Shown: positions 52,292 to 62,604, numbered from the stretch's first letter. The stretch: 64,000 nucleotides of DNA from Cellulomonas chitinilytica (GCF_016862675.1 NZ_BONK01000008.1:124001-188000); one strand, 5' to 3'. Program-made: numbers and translations. The notes: generated by a model from the sequence alone, not told the origin.

Positions 52292-52764
52292 CGCGTCCCC
52301 CAGTTGTAGAGCTGCTTGCGCAGACGCAGGTAGACGAACGTCTCGGTGGTCCGCACGCCCGGCAGGCCGCGGATCTTCTGGTTGAGGACCTCGAGGAGAT
52401 GGTCGTCGTCCTCGCACACGACCTCGACGAGGAGGTCGAAGCCGCCCGCCGTGATGACGACGTAGTCGACCTCGGGAAGCTCGGCGAGCGCGTCCGCGAC
52501 GTCCTCCAGGTCACCCTCGCACCGCAGGCCGATCATCGCCTGACGGCGGAATCCGACCTGGAGCGGGTCGGTGACGGCGACGATCTGCACGACCCCGGAG
52601 TCGGTGAGCCGCTGCACGCGCTGCCGCACGGCGGCCTCCGAGAGGCCGACGGCCTTGCCGATCGCGGCGTACGACCGTCGGCCGTCCTCCTGGAGCTGCT
52701 CGACGATGGCCTTGGACAGGTCGTCGAGCGCCGCTGGCCCGGCCGGCGGTCTGCGCGTCTCCAC
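52288..52764 (-). CDS. Lrp/AsnC family regulator
   Basis: A 158-residue regulator. The HTH is LDDLSKAIVEQLQEDGRRSYAAIGKAVGLSEAAVRQRVQRLTDSGVVQIVAV; the C-terminal RAM domain (LPEVDYVVITAGGFDLLVEVVCED) binds an amino acid or amine effector. CACGAT is six nt upstream of the GTG. It heads the aminotransferase-oxidase operon and is divergent from the aldehyde dehydrogenase gene with 231 bp between them, so it probably controls both units. Confidence 0.93.
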   Translation of the reverse strand: METRRPPAGPAALDDLSKAIVEQLQEDGRRSYAAIGKAVGLSEAAVRQRVQRLTDSGVVQIVAVTDPLQVGFRRQAMIGLRCEGDLEDVADALAELPEVDYVVITAGGFDLLVEVVCEDDDHLLEVLNQKIRGLPGVRTTETFVYLRLRKQLYNWGTR

Positions 52765-52995
52765 CTGCCGATCGTGTCGTGCCGCCGGGGTCTGCCGCAA
52801 GGGATTCCGTCGTCGGGAACGCGCGCAACTTCTGATTCCGGCGATGTCGCGGCTCCGCGACGGGGAAAGCCGCCGTCGACCCTCGCGCGACGGTGCCGGG
52901 CGGCGTAGCGTGCCCCGCACCGACCCGTCGTCGCCGGGCGCGGCCGAGCGGCCGCGCCCCACGAGGCGGGACCGTCCCGTGCGATGGAGGTGCCC

Positions 52996-54438
52996 GTGAG
53001 CAAGCCCTTGCCCGACGTGATGCTCAACGTGATCGGCGGAGAACGGCGACCGGCCGCCGACGGACGGACGACGGACGTGGTGGACCCGTCCACCGGGCAG
53101 GCCTACGCGCAGGCCCCGCTGAGCGGCGCCGCCGACGTCGACGCCGCCTACGCGGCAGCGTCCGCCGCGTTCCCGGGCTGGGGTGGTGCGACACCGGCCG
53201 AGCGGCAGCTCGGTCTGCTCCGGCTCGCCGACGCCGTCGAGGCGCGCGCGGACGAGTTCGTCGCCGTCGAGTCCCGGAACACGGGCAAGCCGCTGCACCT
53301 GACGGCGACCGACGAGGTGCCGCCGTGCGTCGACCAGCTGCGGTTCTTCGCCGGCGCCGCCCGCGTGCTCGACGGGCTCAGCGCGGGGGAGTACATGGCC
53401 GGCCACACGTCCTGGGTGCGTCGCGAGCCGGTCGGGGTGGTCGGGCAGGTCACGCCCTGGAACTACCCGCTGATGATGGCGATCTGGAAGATCGCGCCGG
53501 CGCTCGCGGCGGGCAACACGGTGGTGCTCAAGCCGTCCGACACGACACCCGCCTCGTCGCTCCTGCTCGCCGAGGTCGCCGCCGAGGTCCTGCCCGCCGG
53601 CGTGCTCAACGTGATCTGCGGCGACCGCGACACCGGTCGCGCGCTCGTCTCCCACCCCCGGCCCGACATGGTCGCGATCACCGGGTCCGTCCGCGCCGGG
53701 TCGCAGGTGGCCGAGGCGGCGTCGCACGGCCTCAAGCGGGTGCACCTGGAGCTCGGCGGCAAGGCGCCCGTGATCGTCTTCCCGGACGCCGACCTCGCGA
53801 ACGCCGCCGAGGGGATCGCGGCGGCCGGGTACTACAACGCCGGCCAGGACTGCACCGCGGCCACCCGGGTGCTCGTGCACGAGAAGGTCCACGACGAGTT
53901 CGTCGCGGCGCTCGCGGAGGCGGCCCGGGGCCAGCGCACCGGACCGCCCGACGACCCGGACGTTGCGTTCGGGCCGGTCAACAACGCGCACCAGCTCGAA
54001 CGGGTGACCGGGTTCCTGGAGCGGCTGCCCGACCACGCGGACGTCGTCGCGGGCGGCGGCCGGGTCGGCGACGTCGGCTACTTCGTCGAGGCGACCGTCG
54101 TCGACGGGCTGCGGCAGGACGACGAGGCCGTGCAGGACGAGATCTTCGGCCCGGTCATCACCGTGCAGACGTTCACCGACGAGGCCGAGGCGATCACCCG
54201 GGCCAACGGCGTCCGGTACGGGCTGTCGAGCTCGGTGTGGACGTCCGACCACGGCACCGCGCTGCGGATGTCGCGGGCGCTCGACTTCGGGGTCGTGTGG
54301 ATCAACACGCACATCCCGTTCGTCGCGGAGATGCCGCACGGCGGCTTCAAGCAGTCGGGGTACGGCAAGGACCTGTCGATGTACGGGTTCGAGGACTACA
54401 CGCGCATCAAGCACGTCATGTCGGCGTTCGGCGCCTGA
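52996..54438 (+). CDS. Gamma-aminobutyraldehyde dehydrogenase
   Basis: A 480-residue NAD(P)-dependent aldehyde dehydrogenase. ITGSVRAGSQVAEAAS (cofactor loop), LELGGKAPVIVF (general-base Glu) and YYNAGQDCTAATRVLV (catalytic Cys) are visible, as is the GGFKQSGYGKDLSMYGFEDYTRIKHVM end typical of the PatD/aminobutyraldehyde group. It would oxidise 4-aminobutanal to GABA. GTG 52996 is preferred over ATG 52984 because GGAGG (52987-52990 with flanking G) is spaced five nt before it. The 231 bp to the divergent lrp holds GC-rich sequence and a possible TAGCGT -10 (52906-52911); no operator is clear. Confidence 0.9.
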   Translation: MSKPLPDVMLNVIGGERRPAADGRTTDVVDPSTGQAYAQAPLSGAADVDAAYAAASAAFPGWGGATPAERQLGLLRLADAVEARADEFVAVESRNTGKPLHLTATDEVPPCVDQLRFFAGAARVLDGLSAGEYMAGHTSWVRREPVGVVGQVTPWNYPLMMAIWKIAPALAAGNTVVLKPSDTTPASSLLLAEVAAEVLPAGVLNVICGDRDTGRALVSHPRPDMVAITGSVRAGSQVAEAASHGLKRVHLELGGKAPVIVFPDADLANAAEGIAAAGYYNAGQDCTAATRVLVHEKVHDEFVAALAEAARGQRTGPPDDPDVAFGPVNNAHQLERVTGFLERLPDHADVVAGGGRVGDVGYFVEATVVDGLRQDDEAVQDEIFGPVITVQTFTDEAEAITRANGVRYGLSSSVWTSDHGTALRMSRALDFGVVWINTHIPFVAEMPHGGFKQSGYGKDLSMYGFEDYTRIKHVMSAFGA

Positions 54439-55709
54439 TGCGCGTCCTCGTCGTGGGCAGCGGCGGCGTCGGCGACGCGGTCGCCCGGATCGCCGCCCGG
54501 CGTGGCTTCTTCGAGCGGATGGTCGTGGCGGACATGGATGCGGCACGGGCCGCCCGGACGGTCGCGGCGGCGGCCGAGCACGACGTCGGCCCGGACCGGT
54601 TCGTCGCGGCCACGGTGGACGCGTCCGACGCGCAGGCCGTCGAGGCGCTCGCCCGGGAGCACGGGGCGACCCACGTGCTCAACGCCGTCGACCCGCGCTT
54701 CGTGATGCCGGTGTTCACCGGCGCGCTCGCGGCCGGGGCCGACTACCTCGACATGGCGATGTCGCTGTCGCACCCGCACCCGGAGGCGCCCTACGAGCTG
54801 CCCGGCGTCAAGCTCGGCGACGAGCAGTTCGCCCAGGCGGAGACGTGGTCCGGCGCCGGCCGGCTGGCGCTCGTGGGGATGGGCGTGGAGCCGGGCCTGT
54901 CCGACGTGTTCGCCCGCTACGCCGCCGACCACCTGTTCGAGCAGATCGACGAGGTCGGCGTGCGCGACGGCGCGAACCTCGTGGTGCACGACGAGCACGG
55001 CGACCCCGTGTTCGCGCCGTCGTTCTCGATCTGGACGACGATCGAGGAGTGCCTGAACCCGCCCGTGATCTGGTCCGCGGACCGGGCGGAGGCCGGTGGT
55101 GGCCTGGATGCCGGCTGGTACACCGTGCCGCCGTTCCACGAGCCGGAGGTGTTCGACTTCCCCGAGCCGATCGGCCCGGTCGAGTGCGTGCACGTGGAGC
55201 ACGAGGAGGTGCTGCTCGTCCCGCGCTGGGTCGACGCCCGCCGCGTGACGTTCAAGTACGGCCTCGGGGAGGAGTTCATCGGCGTCCTGCGCACGCTGCA
55301 CCAGCTCCACCTCGACTCGACGACCCCCGTGCACGTGCGCGGCGGCGACGTGAGCCCGCGGGACGTCGTCGCGGCGGTCCTGCCCGACCCGGCGACGCTC
55401 GGGCCGCAGATGACGGGCTCGACGTGCGCGGGCGTCCTCGTCACCGGCACGGGCAAGGACGGCGCGCCGCGTGAGGTGTACCTGCACCACGTCGTCGACA
55501 ACGCGTGGTCGATGGCCGAGTTCGGGGCGCAGTGCGTCGTGTGGCAGACCGCGGTCAACCCGGTCGTCGCGCTCGAGCTCCTCGCGACGGGCGTATGGAA
55601 GGGGTCCGGCGTGCTCGGTCCCGAGGCGTTCGACGCTGTGCCGTTCCTCGAGCTCCTCGCGGGTGCGTACGGGTCGCCGTGGGGCCTGCAGGAGCGCACG
55701 CCGGGCTGA
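54438..55709 (+). CDS. Saccharopine dehydrogenase-like oxidoreductase
   Basis: A 423-residue NAD(P)-binding protein of the LYS9/saccharopine dehydrogenase-like group. The Rossmann motif is LVVGSGGVGDAVARIAARRG at the N-terminus; THVLNAVDPRFVMPVFTGALAAGADYLDMA and GMGVEPGLSDVFARYAADHLF follow, then a C-terminal domain with VTFKYGLGEEFIGVLRTLHQL. This fold includes saccharopine dehydrogenase and carboxynorspermidine synthase. ATG overlaps the dehydrogenase stop (TGATG), so the two enzymes are coupled; its reaction in this island is unknown. It is four bases from the convergent gabT. Confidence 0.85.
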   Translation: MRVLVVGSGGVGDAVARIAARRGFFERMVVADMDAARAARTVAAAAEHDVGPDRFVAATVDASDAQAVEALAREHGATHVLNAVDPRFVMPVFTGALAAGADYLDMAMSLSHPHPEAPYELPGVKLGDEQFAQAETWSGAGRLALVGMGVEPGLSDVFARYAADHLFEQIDEVGVRDGANLVVHDEHGDPVFAPSFSIWTTIEECLNPPVIWSADRAEAGGGLDAGWYTVPPFHEPEVFDFPEPIGPVECVHVEHEEVLLVPRWVDARRVTFKYGLGEEFIGVLRTLHQLHLDSTTPVHVRGGDVSPRDVVAAVLPDPATLGPQMTGSTCAGVLVTGTGKDGAPREVYLHHVVDNAWSMAEFGAQCVVWQTAVNPVVALELLATGVWKGSGVLGPEAFDAVPFLELLAGAYGSPWGLQERTPG

Positions 55710-55713
55710 GGGC

Positions 55714-57048
55714 TCAGCCAGCCAGCAGGGCCCGTCCGAGCACGTCCAGCCCGTCGTCGAGCAGGTCGTGCCCGATGACGAGCGGCGGCAGCAGCCGGAC
55801 CACGTTGCCCCACGTGCCGCACGTCAGGACGAGCACGCCCTCGGCGGCGCACGCCCGGGCGACGCGTGCCGCTGCGGCCCCGTCGGGCTCCATGCCACCG
55901 GGCCGGACGAGCTCGACCGCGAGCATCGCACCCCGGCCGCGCACCTCGGCCACCCCGGGCGCATCCAGGGCCCTCAGCCGTGGCACGACACGGGCCTCGA
56001 TCGCGCGGGCGGCTGCTGCGAGGTCGTCGTCCTCGTACATCGCGATGGCGGCGAGCGCGGCGGCGCACGCGACCGGGTTGCCGCCGAAGGTGCCGCCGAG
56101 CCCGCCCGGGTGGACGGCGTCCATGAGGTCCGCGCGGCCGGTGACGCCCGCGAGCGGGAGCCCGCCCGCGATGCCCTTCGCGGTCGTCACCAGGTCCGGC
56201 ACGACCCCCTCGTGGTCGCACGCGAACATCGCCCCCGTGCGCGCGAACCCGGTCTGCACCTCGTCGGCGACGAGCACGATCCCGTTCTGGGTGCACCAGC
56301 GGGACAGCGCCGGCAGGAACCCGGGCGCGGGCACGACGAAGCCGCCCTCGCCGAGGACCGGCTCCACGACCAGCGCCGCGACCCGGTCGGCCCCGACCTG
56401 GCGCTGCGCGACGCCGATCGCGCGCGCGGCGGCCTCCTCGCCCGTCATCCCGGCGGGGTCGCGCAGCGGGTACGACGTCGGGACGCGGTACACCTCGCCC
56501 GCGAACGGCCCGAACCCCGTCTTGTACGGCATCGCCTTGGCGGTCATCGCCATCGTGAGGTTGGTCCGCCCGTGGTACGCGTGGTCGAGCACGAGCACGG
56601 CGTCCCGGCCGGTGGCCCGGCGGGCGACCTTGACGGCGTTCTCGACGGCCTCCGCCCCGGAACCCACGAGCACGGACCGCTTCTCGTGCGCGCCGGGCGT
56701 GAGGCGGGCGAGCGCCTCGCACACGGCGACGTACTCCTCGTACGGGCCGATCATGAAGCACGTGTGCGTGAAGTCGGCCGCCTGCGCCGCGACCGCCGCG
56801 ACGACCGACGGCGCGCTGGCCCCGACCGACGTCACCGCGATCCCGGCGCCGAGGTCCACGAACCGGTTCCCGTCGACGTCCTCGAGCACCCCGCCGCCGG
56901 CCCGCGCGACGTAGACGGGCAGCGCGGACGAGACCCCGGCGGAGACCGTCGCCGCGCGTCGGCGGGCCAGCTCGACGGACCGTGGTCCGGGGACCGCGGT
57001 GCGCAGCAGGCGGCTCTGCGGGAGACCCTCGGCGACGTCCGCGCTCAC
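55714..57048 (-). CDS. gabT: 4-aminobutyrate aminotransferase
   Basis: A 444-residue class III aminotransferase. VGSGAEAVENAVKVARRATG, LDHAYHGRTNLTMAMT, VLVADEVQTGFARTGAMFAC and the Lys in VTTAKGIAGGLPLAG are GABA transaminase signatures. It would transfer the amino group of GABA to 2-oxoglutarate, giving succinate semialdehyde. GTG overlaps the stop of the permease gene, so both are coupled. No succinate-semialdehyde dehydrogenase gene is seen in the window. Confidence 0.92.
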   Translation of the reverse strand: MSADVAEGLPQSRLLRTAVPGPRSVELARRRAATVSAGVSSALPVYVARAGGGVLEDVDGNRFVDLGAGIAVTSVGASAPSVVAAVAAQAADFTHTCFMIGPYEEYVAVCEALARLTPGAHEKRSVLVGSGAEAVENAVKVARRATGRDAVLVLDHAYHGRTNLTMAMTAKAMPYKTGFGPFAGEVYRVPTSYPLRDPAGMTGEEAAARAIGVAQRQVGADRVAALVVEPVLGEGGFVVPAPGFLPALSRWCTQNGIVLVADEVQTGFARTGAMFACDHEGVVPDLVTTAKGIAGGLPLAGVTGRADLMDAVHPGGLGGTFGGNPVACAAALAAIAMYEDDDLAAAARAIEARVVPRLRALDAPGVAEVRGRGAMLAVELVRPGGMEPDGAAAARVARACAAEGVLVLTCGTWGNVVRLLPPLVIGHDLLDDGLDVLGRALLAG

Positions 57049-58799
57049 GTCGTCCGGCCGTCCTCGGCGTCGTCCACGTCGGCCTCCTCACCGGTCGCCA
57101 CGTTCACGGCCGTCGCCCCGTCGGGCAGGTTGGACAGGTCCTGCGCGACGACGATGCCCGGCAGGCCCGAGTCGGGCAACCGGAACACGGGCTCGCCGAC
57201 GGTCTGCGGCCCGACCAGCACCAGGTCGTGGGCGCCCCGCTTCGGCAGGGTCTCGCCGCGGAAGAACGCCGGTGCCCGCAGCCGCCAGATGATCATGAGC
57301 ACCACGCCGATGAGGATCGCCGCGATCCCGACGACGGCGACCGCGCCGAAGCCGAGGATCGTCACGTCGTTGCCGTCCTCGTCCTGCAGCCAGTCCGTCG
57401 CGGCGTACGACTTGAGCGCGTACACGAACGCCGCGAGCAGGATGAGCCCACCGAGCGACGGCAGCACGCCCTGCATGAAGAAGTCGCGCCGGGTGTGGTG
57501 CAGCGTGCGGCGGTAGAACCACGAGCACGCGAACCCGGTGAGCCCGTAGTAGAACGCGATCATCAGGCCCACCGACCCGACGAGGGCCGTGAGCAGGCTC
57601 GGGCTGATGAGCGTGAACACCGCGTAGAACAGGATGGACGCGATCCCCATCGCGATCGTCGAGACGCCCGGCGTGAGGTACTTCGGGTGGATCTTCGCGA
57701 ACGACTCGGGGATCGCCTTGTACACGGCCATCGAGAGCGTGGTGCGGGCGGTCGGCAGGATCGTCGTCTGGGTCGAGGCGGACGCGGACGTGAGGATCGA
57801 CGCCGACAGGAGCAGCAGGCCGAGGTGCCCGAGCGCCGTGTCGCCGAACAGCGCCGGGCCGATCGCGGCGAACACGTCGTCCGCGTTGGCGGGGTTGGCC
57901 AGCCCGATGCCCTCGGTGCCGACGCCCGCGAACGCGACCGCCGACGTCGAGACGAGCGCGTAGGTGACGAGCAGCAGCACCGTGGACAGGATCGCGGCAC
58001 GGCCGGGGGTGCGGGACGGGTCGTCGGACTCCTCGTTCACCGACACGGCGGTGTCCCAGCCCCAGTAGATGAACACCGCGGTGAGCAGGGCGGGCGCGAT
58101 GACGTCCGAGATGCTCAGCCCGCCGGGCCAGAACCACGACCAGGCCGGCAGGATCGAGCCGTCCTCGCCGTTGCCCGAGTACACCTTCGCGAGCGCGACG
58201 ACCGAGAAGATGATGAGCACCAGCACCTCGATCGCGAGCAGCACGTACTGGATCCGCGCCGACACCTCGATGCCGCGGTAGCAGATCCACGTCATGATCG
58301 CGATCCACAGCAGACCCGCGACCGTGGTCCACAGGGTGCTGTCCGCGAGCTCGCCGACGGCGTCCCAGCCGAGGTCGCCGACGAACGTGAACGAGTAGAT
58401 GCCCGCGATCTGGGCGAGGTTCGCCATGACGATCACGTCGGCGGCGATGATGCCCCAGCCGCCGATCCACCCGGTCAGCGGGCCGAACGCGCGCGACGCC
58501 CAGGTGAACGTGGTGCCGCAGTCGGGCTCGGCCTTGTTGAGCTCCTGGTACGCGAGCGCGATGAGGAACATCGGGACGAACGCCAGCAGGATGATCGCGG
58601 GTGCCTTGACGCCGGCGAGCAGCGCGCCGCCGCCGGCGACGACGAACCCGAGGCTGGCCGCCAGGCTGTACGCGGGGGCCGTGGACGCGGTGCCGACGAC
58701 GACGCTGGACAGCAGCCCGAGGGCGCCGCCCTTGAGTCCCTTGCTCGCGGTCTCGGGGTAGCCGAGCGGCGCGGCGTCGGCGGTGGGGGTGACGGACAT
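57045..58799 (-). CDS. APC superfamily amino acid/polyamine permease
   Basis: A 584-residue transporter with twelve spans. TASKGLKGGALGLLSSVVVGTASTAPAYSLAASLG begins the APC core, and GCTTFTWASRAFGPLTGWIGGWG and WGWDTAVSVNEESDDPSRTPGRAAI are conserved. The last 55 residues after the final span are soluble and acidic. Likely substrates are putrescine, GABA or related amines given the neighbours. ATG 58799 is preferred to 58811 because GAGG lies just upstream. The 259 bp to the divergent rseP gene shows GACAAT (58990-58995) upstream of rseP and nothing else clear. Confidence 0.88.
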   Translation of the reverse strand: MSVTPTADAAPLGYPETASKGLKGGALGLLSSVVVGTASTAPAYSLAASLGFVVAGGGALLAGVKAPAIILLAFVPMFLIALAYQELNKAEPDCGTTFTWASRAFGPLTGWIGGWGIIAADVIVMANLAQIAGIYSFTFVGDLGWDAVGELADSTLWTTVAGLLWIAIMTWICYRGIEVSARIQYVLLAIEVLVLIIFSVVALAKVYSGNGEDGSILPAWSWFWPGGLSISDVIAPALLTAVFIYWGWDTAVSVNEESDDPSRTPGRAAILSTVLLLVTYALVSTSAVAFAGVGTEGIGLANPANADDVFAAIGPALFGDTALGHLGLLLLSASILTSASASTQTTILPTARTTLSMAVYKAIPESFAKIHPKYLTPGVSTIAMGIASILFYAVFTLISPSLLTALVGSVGLMIAFYYGLTGFACSWFYRRTLHHTRRDFFMQGVLPSLGGLILLAAFVYALKSYAATDWLQDEDGNDVTILGFGAVAVVGIAAILIGVVLMIIWRLRAPAFFRGETLPKRGAHDLVLVGPQTVGEPVFRLPDSGLPGIVVAQDLSNLPDGATAVNVATGEEADVDDAEDGRTT

Positions 58800-59058
58800 G
58801 GAACCTCGCATCGGTCAGGCCGGCTGCGGGGCGGCGCATCCGGCGGGGGAACCCATGGGATCCGTTGCACGTGCGCGCCTCGGGGTCGCATTCCTGCGTC
58901 TCGGGGCGTTCAGACGAAGGAAACCGTAGCGGCATGGGCCGACCGTGGGAAGGGTGCGCGACTGTCAGCCGACGCCCAGCCGGATCGGCGACAATGTCGT
59001 GCCCGGTGCGTCCGACCGGGTGGGCGCGCCGCTCCCTGCACGCGGTGTCGGAGGGTCC

Positions 59059-60369
59059 ATGGAATACCTGGTCGGCGTGCTCGTGGTCGTCGTCGTGCTC
59101 CTGCTGTCCATCGCGCTGCACGAGATCGGGCACATGGTCCCCGCGAAGCGGTTCGGCGTGCGCGTGAGCCACTACATGGTCGGCTTCGGCCCGACCCTGT
59201 GGTCGCGGACCAAGGGCGAGACCGAGTACGGGCTCAAGGCGATCCCGCTCGGCGGCTACGTGCGGCTCGTCGGGATGTACCCGCCCGGCGAGGCCGTCGG
59301 CGACCCGCCGGCGCGCACGTGGCTCGGCCGGCTGGCCCGCGACGCCCGGCAGGCGAGCGCCGAGGAGATCCGACCCGGCGAGGACGGCCGGGCGTTCTAC
59401 CACCTGTCGACGCCGAAGAAGCTCGTCGTGATGCTCGGCGGACCGGTGATGAACCTGCTCATCGCCGTCGTCCTCATGGGCATCACGCTCGTCGGCTTCG
59501 GCCTGCCGGTCTACGGCACGACCCTCGCGACGGTCAACCAGTGCATCATCCCGGCGGACGCCCCGGCGGACCGCACCTGCACGGCGTCCGACGAGGCCGC
59601 ACCCGGTGCCGCGGCGGGCCTGCGCCCCGGCGACACCGTCGTGTCCTACGACGGCACCCCCGTCGACTCGTGGGAGGAGCTGACGCCCCTCATCCGCGCC
59701 TCCGGCGACGAGACGGTCCCCGTCGTCGTCGAGCGCGACGGCGAGCAGCTCACGCTGTCCCTGACGCCCGTCGTCGCCGACCGTCCGGTCGTCGACGAGA
59801 ACGGCGAGGTCGTCGTCGGTGCCGACGGCACGCCCGAGACCCGCAGCGTCGGCTTCGTCGGCGTGGCGCCGCAGCAGGAGCTCGAGCGCCAGTCCGTGCT
59901 CGACGTCCCCGGCGCGGTCGCCGACCGGACGTGGCAGACCGTCGCGGTGGTCGCGACGCTGCCGGCCCGCGTCGTCGACCTCGTCCAGGCCGAGGTGGAC
60001 GGCACGCCGCGTGACACGGACAGCGTCGTCGGCGTCGTCGGGATCGGCCGGTTCGCCGGGGAGATCGCCTCGACGGAGGGGCTCGACTGGCAGATCAAGA
60101 CGCTCGCGCTGCTCGACATGCTCGCGAGCCTCAACATCGCCCTCTTCGCGTTCAACCTCATCCCGCTGCCGCCGCTCGACGGCGGTCACGTGGCCGCGGC
60201 CCTCTGGGAGGGCGGTCGCCGCCAGGTCGCCCGGCTGCGCGGGCTGCCGCGCCCCGGACCGTTCGACACCGCCAAGCTCGTGCCGCTCGCGTACTCGGTG
60301 TTCGTGCTGCTCGGTGCCGTCGGGCTCCTGCTCGTGTACGCGGACATCGTCAACCCGGTCCAGATCTGA
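59059..60369 (+). CDS. rseP: Site-2 protease, RseP/M50 family
   Basis: A 436-residue intramembrane zinc metalloprotease. HEIGH in [18 protein letters not shown] (first span) and the second metal motif [18 protein letters not shown] (last third) are intact; the PDZ domain is [24 protein letters not shown], and [16 protein letters not shown] is conserved. It cleaves anti-sigma factors and signal-peptide remnants within the membrane. ATG follows CGGAGGG. Confidence 0.95.
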   Translation: MEYLVGVLVVVVVLLLSIALHEIGHMVPAKRFGVRVSHYMVGFGPTLWSRTKGETEYGLKAIPLGGYVRLVGMYPPGEAVGDPPARTWLGRLARDARQASAEEIRPGEDGRAFYHLSTPKKLVVMLGGPVMNLLIAVVLMGITLVGFGLPVYGTTLATVNQCIIPADAPADRTCTASDEAAPGAAAGLRPGDTVVSYDGTPVDSWEELTPLIRASGDETVPVVVERDGEQLTLSLTPVVADRPVVDENGEVVVGADGTPETRSVGFVGVAPQQELERQSVLDVPGAVADRTWQTVAVVATLPARVVDLVQAEVDGTPRDTDSVVGVVGIGRFAGEIASTEGLDWQIKTLALLDMLASLNIALFAFNLIPLPPLDGGHVAAALWEGGRRQVARLRGLPRPGPFDTAKLVPLAYSVFVLLGAVGLLLVYADIVNPVQI

Positions 60370-60466
60370 CCACCGGACGCGGACGGCGTGGGGGTTCTGT
60401 GCGGGGTTGCGGGCGACGGGCCGGTCCGGGGCAGGAGCGACACCGCGGCGATGCGATGATGACCGG

Positions 60467-61627
60467 GTGAGCACCCCGATCAGCCTCGGCATGCCGGACG
60501 CCCCGCCACCCGTGCTGGCCCCGCGCCGCCCCACCCGCAAGATCCGCGTCGGCAAGGTCGAGGTCGGCGGTGACGCCCCCGTGAGCGTCCAGTCGATGAC
60601 CACGACGCCTACGACCGACATCAACGCGACGCTGCAGCAGATCGCCGCGCTGACCGCCGCGGGCTGCGACATCGTGCGCGTCGCCGTGCCCAGCCAGGAC
60701 GACGCCGACGCCCTGCCGGCGATCGCCCGCAAGTCGCAGATCCCCGTGATCGCCGACATCCACTTCCAGCCGAAGTACGTGTTCGCCGCGATCGACGCCG
60801 GGTGTGCGGCCGTCCGGGTGAACCCGGGCAACATCCGCAAGTTCGACGACCAGATCAAGGAGATCGCCCGCGCCGCCACGGACGCCGGCATCTCCCTGCG
60901 GATCGGCGTCAACGCCGGCTCGCTCGACCCGCGGCTGCTCGCCAAGTACGGCAAGGCCACCCCGGAGGCGCTCGTCGAGTCCGCCGTGTGGGAGGCGTCG
61001 CTGTTCGAGGAGCACGACTTCCACGACTTCAAGATCTCGGTCAAGCACAACGACCCCGTCGTCATGGTGCGCGCGTACGAGCTGCTCTCCGAGCGCGGCG
61101 ACTGGCCCCTGCACCTCGGCGTCACCGAGGCCGGCCCGGCGTTCCAGGGCACGATCAAGTCGGCGACCGCGTTCGGCGCGCTGCTGAGCAAGGGCATCGG
61201 CGACACCATCCGCGTCTCCCTGTCCGCGCCTCCCGTCGAGGAGGTCAAGGTCGGCATCCAGATCCTGCAGTCGCTCAACCTGCGGCCCCGCAAGCTCGAG
61301 ATCGTCTCCTGCCCGTCGTGCGGCCGCGCGCAGGTGGACGTCTACACGCTCGCCGAGAAGGTCACCGCCGGCCTCGAGGGCATGGAGGTGCCGCTGCGCG
61401 TGGCCGTCATGGGGTGCGTCGTCAACGGCCCCGGCGAGGCCCGCGAGGCCGACCTCGGCGTCGCGTCGGGCAACGGCAAGGGGCAGATCTTCGTCAAGGG
61501 CGAGGTCATCAAGACCGTCCCGGAGTCGCTCATCGTCGAGACCCTCATCGAGGAGGCCATGCGGCTCGCCGAGTCGATGGATCCCGTCGAGTCGGGCTCG
61601 GGAGCGCCGGTCGTCAGCGTCGGCTGA
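60467..61627 (+). CDS. ispG: 4-hydroxy-3-methylbut-2-en-1-yl diphosphate synthase
   Basis: A 386-residue iron-sulfur enzyme of the MEP pathway. [19 protein letters not shown] is the N-terminal signature; the three cluster cysteines lie in [13 protein letters not shown] and [12 protein letters not shown]. It forms HMBPP. GATGAT (60455-60460) lies six nt before GTG with no ribosome site, pointing to a leaderless transcript. Follows rseP by 97 bp, the usual actinobacterial order. Confidence 0.97.
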   Translation: MSTPISLGMPDAPPPVLAPRRPTRKIRVGKVEVGGDAPVSVQSMTTTPTTDINATLQQIAALTAAGCDIVRVAVPSQDDADALPAIARKSQIPVIADIHFQPKYVFAAIDAGCAAVRVNPGNIRKFDDQIKEIARAATDAGISLRIGVNAGSLDPRLLAKYGKATPEALVESAVWEASLFEEHDFHDFKISVKHNDPVVMVRAYELLSERGDWPLHLGVTEAGPAFQGTIKSATAFGALLSKGIGDTIRVSLSAPPVEEVKVGIQILQSLNLRPRKLEIVSCPSCGRAQVDVYTLAEKVTAGLEGMEVPLRVAVMGCVVNGPGEAREADLGVASGNGKGQIFVKGEVIKTVPESLIVETLIEEAMRLAESMDPVESGSGAPVVSVG

Positions 61628-61695
61628 CGAGGCTCGCGAGCACTCACAGGTCCGTTCGGCCGGTCCGGACGGGCTCGGGGGTGCAGAATCCGATC

Positions 61696-62595
61696 ATGGG
61701 TCCACGCCGTGCAATGTTGCTCGACGGTCGGGCGGGGGGACGAGTCCTGGGGGACGACGACCTCGCGCCGGCGCTCGCGGTGTGCGCGCAGGACGCCGTG
61801 GCCGCGGTGCTCGCGACGACGCGCGTCGAGGCGGCGACCCGCTCGGGCCTGCGGGCGGCGGGCGGTGCGCTGTGGGGCTTCGAGCAGGACGGGGAGCTGC
61901 TGGCGCTGTGCTGGGCGGGCGCGAACCTGGTGCCGGTCGTGCCGATCGCGGGCGGGCCCGTGCGGGAGCGGGCGCTCGACGCCTTCGCGATGCTGGCGCG
62001 CTCGCAGGGCAGGCGCTGCTCGTCGATCGTCGGCGACGCCCCGGCGGTGCTCGGGCTGTGGGACCGGCTGCGGAACGCGTGGCCGGGGGCCCGTGAGCTG
62101 CGGCCCGACCAGCCGTCGATGGTGATCGACCACACCCCGCTGGTCGCCCCGGACACGCAGGTGCGGCGCTCGCGGCTCGACGAGCTCGACGTGGTGCTGC
62201 CCGCGTGCATCCGGATGTTCACCGAGGAGGTCGGCTACTCGCCGGCCAGCGGCCCCGGCGGGCCGTACGAGACGCGCGTGCACGGGCTGGTCGCGGCCGG
62301 GCGGTCGTTCGTGCGGCTCGACGAGCGGGCGGGCGTGCGGTCGCACGTCGTCTTCAAGGCCGAGCTCGGCGCCGTCGCGGGCGGGGTCGCGCAGGTGCAG
62401 GGCGTGTGGGTGACGCCGGAACGTCGCGGTGAGCGGCTCTCGGAGCGCGGGATGGCGGCGGTGGTCGAGCTGACCCGGGCGGAGGTCGCCCCGGTGGTGT
62501 CGCTCTACGTGAACTCCTACAACGAGCGGGCGCTGGCCGCGTACCGCGCGGTGGGCTTCCGGCAGGTCGGGACGTACGCGACCGTCCTGTTCTGA
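61696..62595 (+). CDS. DUF4081-GNAT acetyltransferase
   Basis: A 299-residue two-domain protein. Residues 1-140 match DUF4081 (LATTRVEAATRSGLRAAGGALWGFEQDGELLALCWAGANLVPV); residues 160-299 are a GNAT domain with VQGVWVTPERRGERLSERGMAAVVE and VSLYVNSYNERALAAYRAVGF. The family is conserved beside ispG in actinobacteria; substrate unknown. CAGAAT (61684-61689) lies six nt before ATG. It ends nine bases from the convergent glycosylase gene. Confidence 0.9.
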   Translation: MGPRRAMLLDGRAGGRVLGDDDLAPALAVCAQDAVAAVLATTRVEAATRSGLRAAGGALWGFEQDGELLALCWAGANLVPVVPIAGGPVRERALDAFAMLARSQGRRCSSIVGDAPAVLGLWDRLRNAWPGARELRPDQPSMVIDHTPLVAPDTQVRRSRLDELDVVLPACIRMFTEEVGYSPASGPGGPYETRVHGLVAAGRSFVRLDERAGVRSHVVFKAELGAVAGGVAQVQGVWVTPERRGERLSERGMAAVVELTRAEVAPVVSLYVNSYNERALAAYRAVGFRQVGTYATVLF

Positions 62596-62604
62596 CGGCG
62601 CTCC

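Noticed and set aside
50912..57048. Two class III aminotransferases as a gene duplication
   Set aside because: Their active-site surroundings differ (TCAKGMTSGYSPIGA versus TTAKGIAGGLPLAG), fitting different substrates in one pathway rather than a recent duplicate.
57088..61293. Very long open frame opposite ispG and rseP and in another frame of the permease gene (1400 codons)
   Set aside because: Low-complexity Arg/Ala/Gly/His product with no domain; the region contains real genes in other frames.
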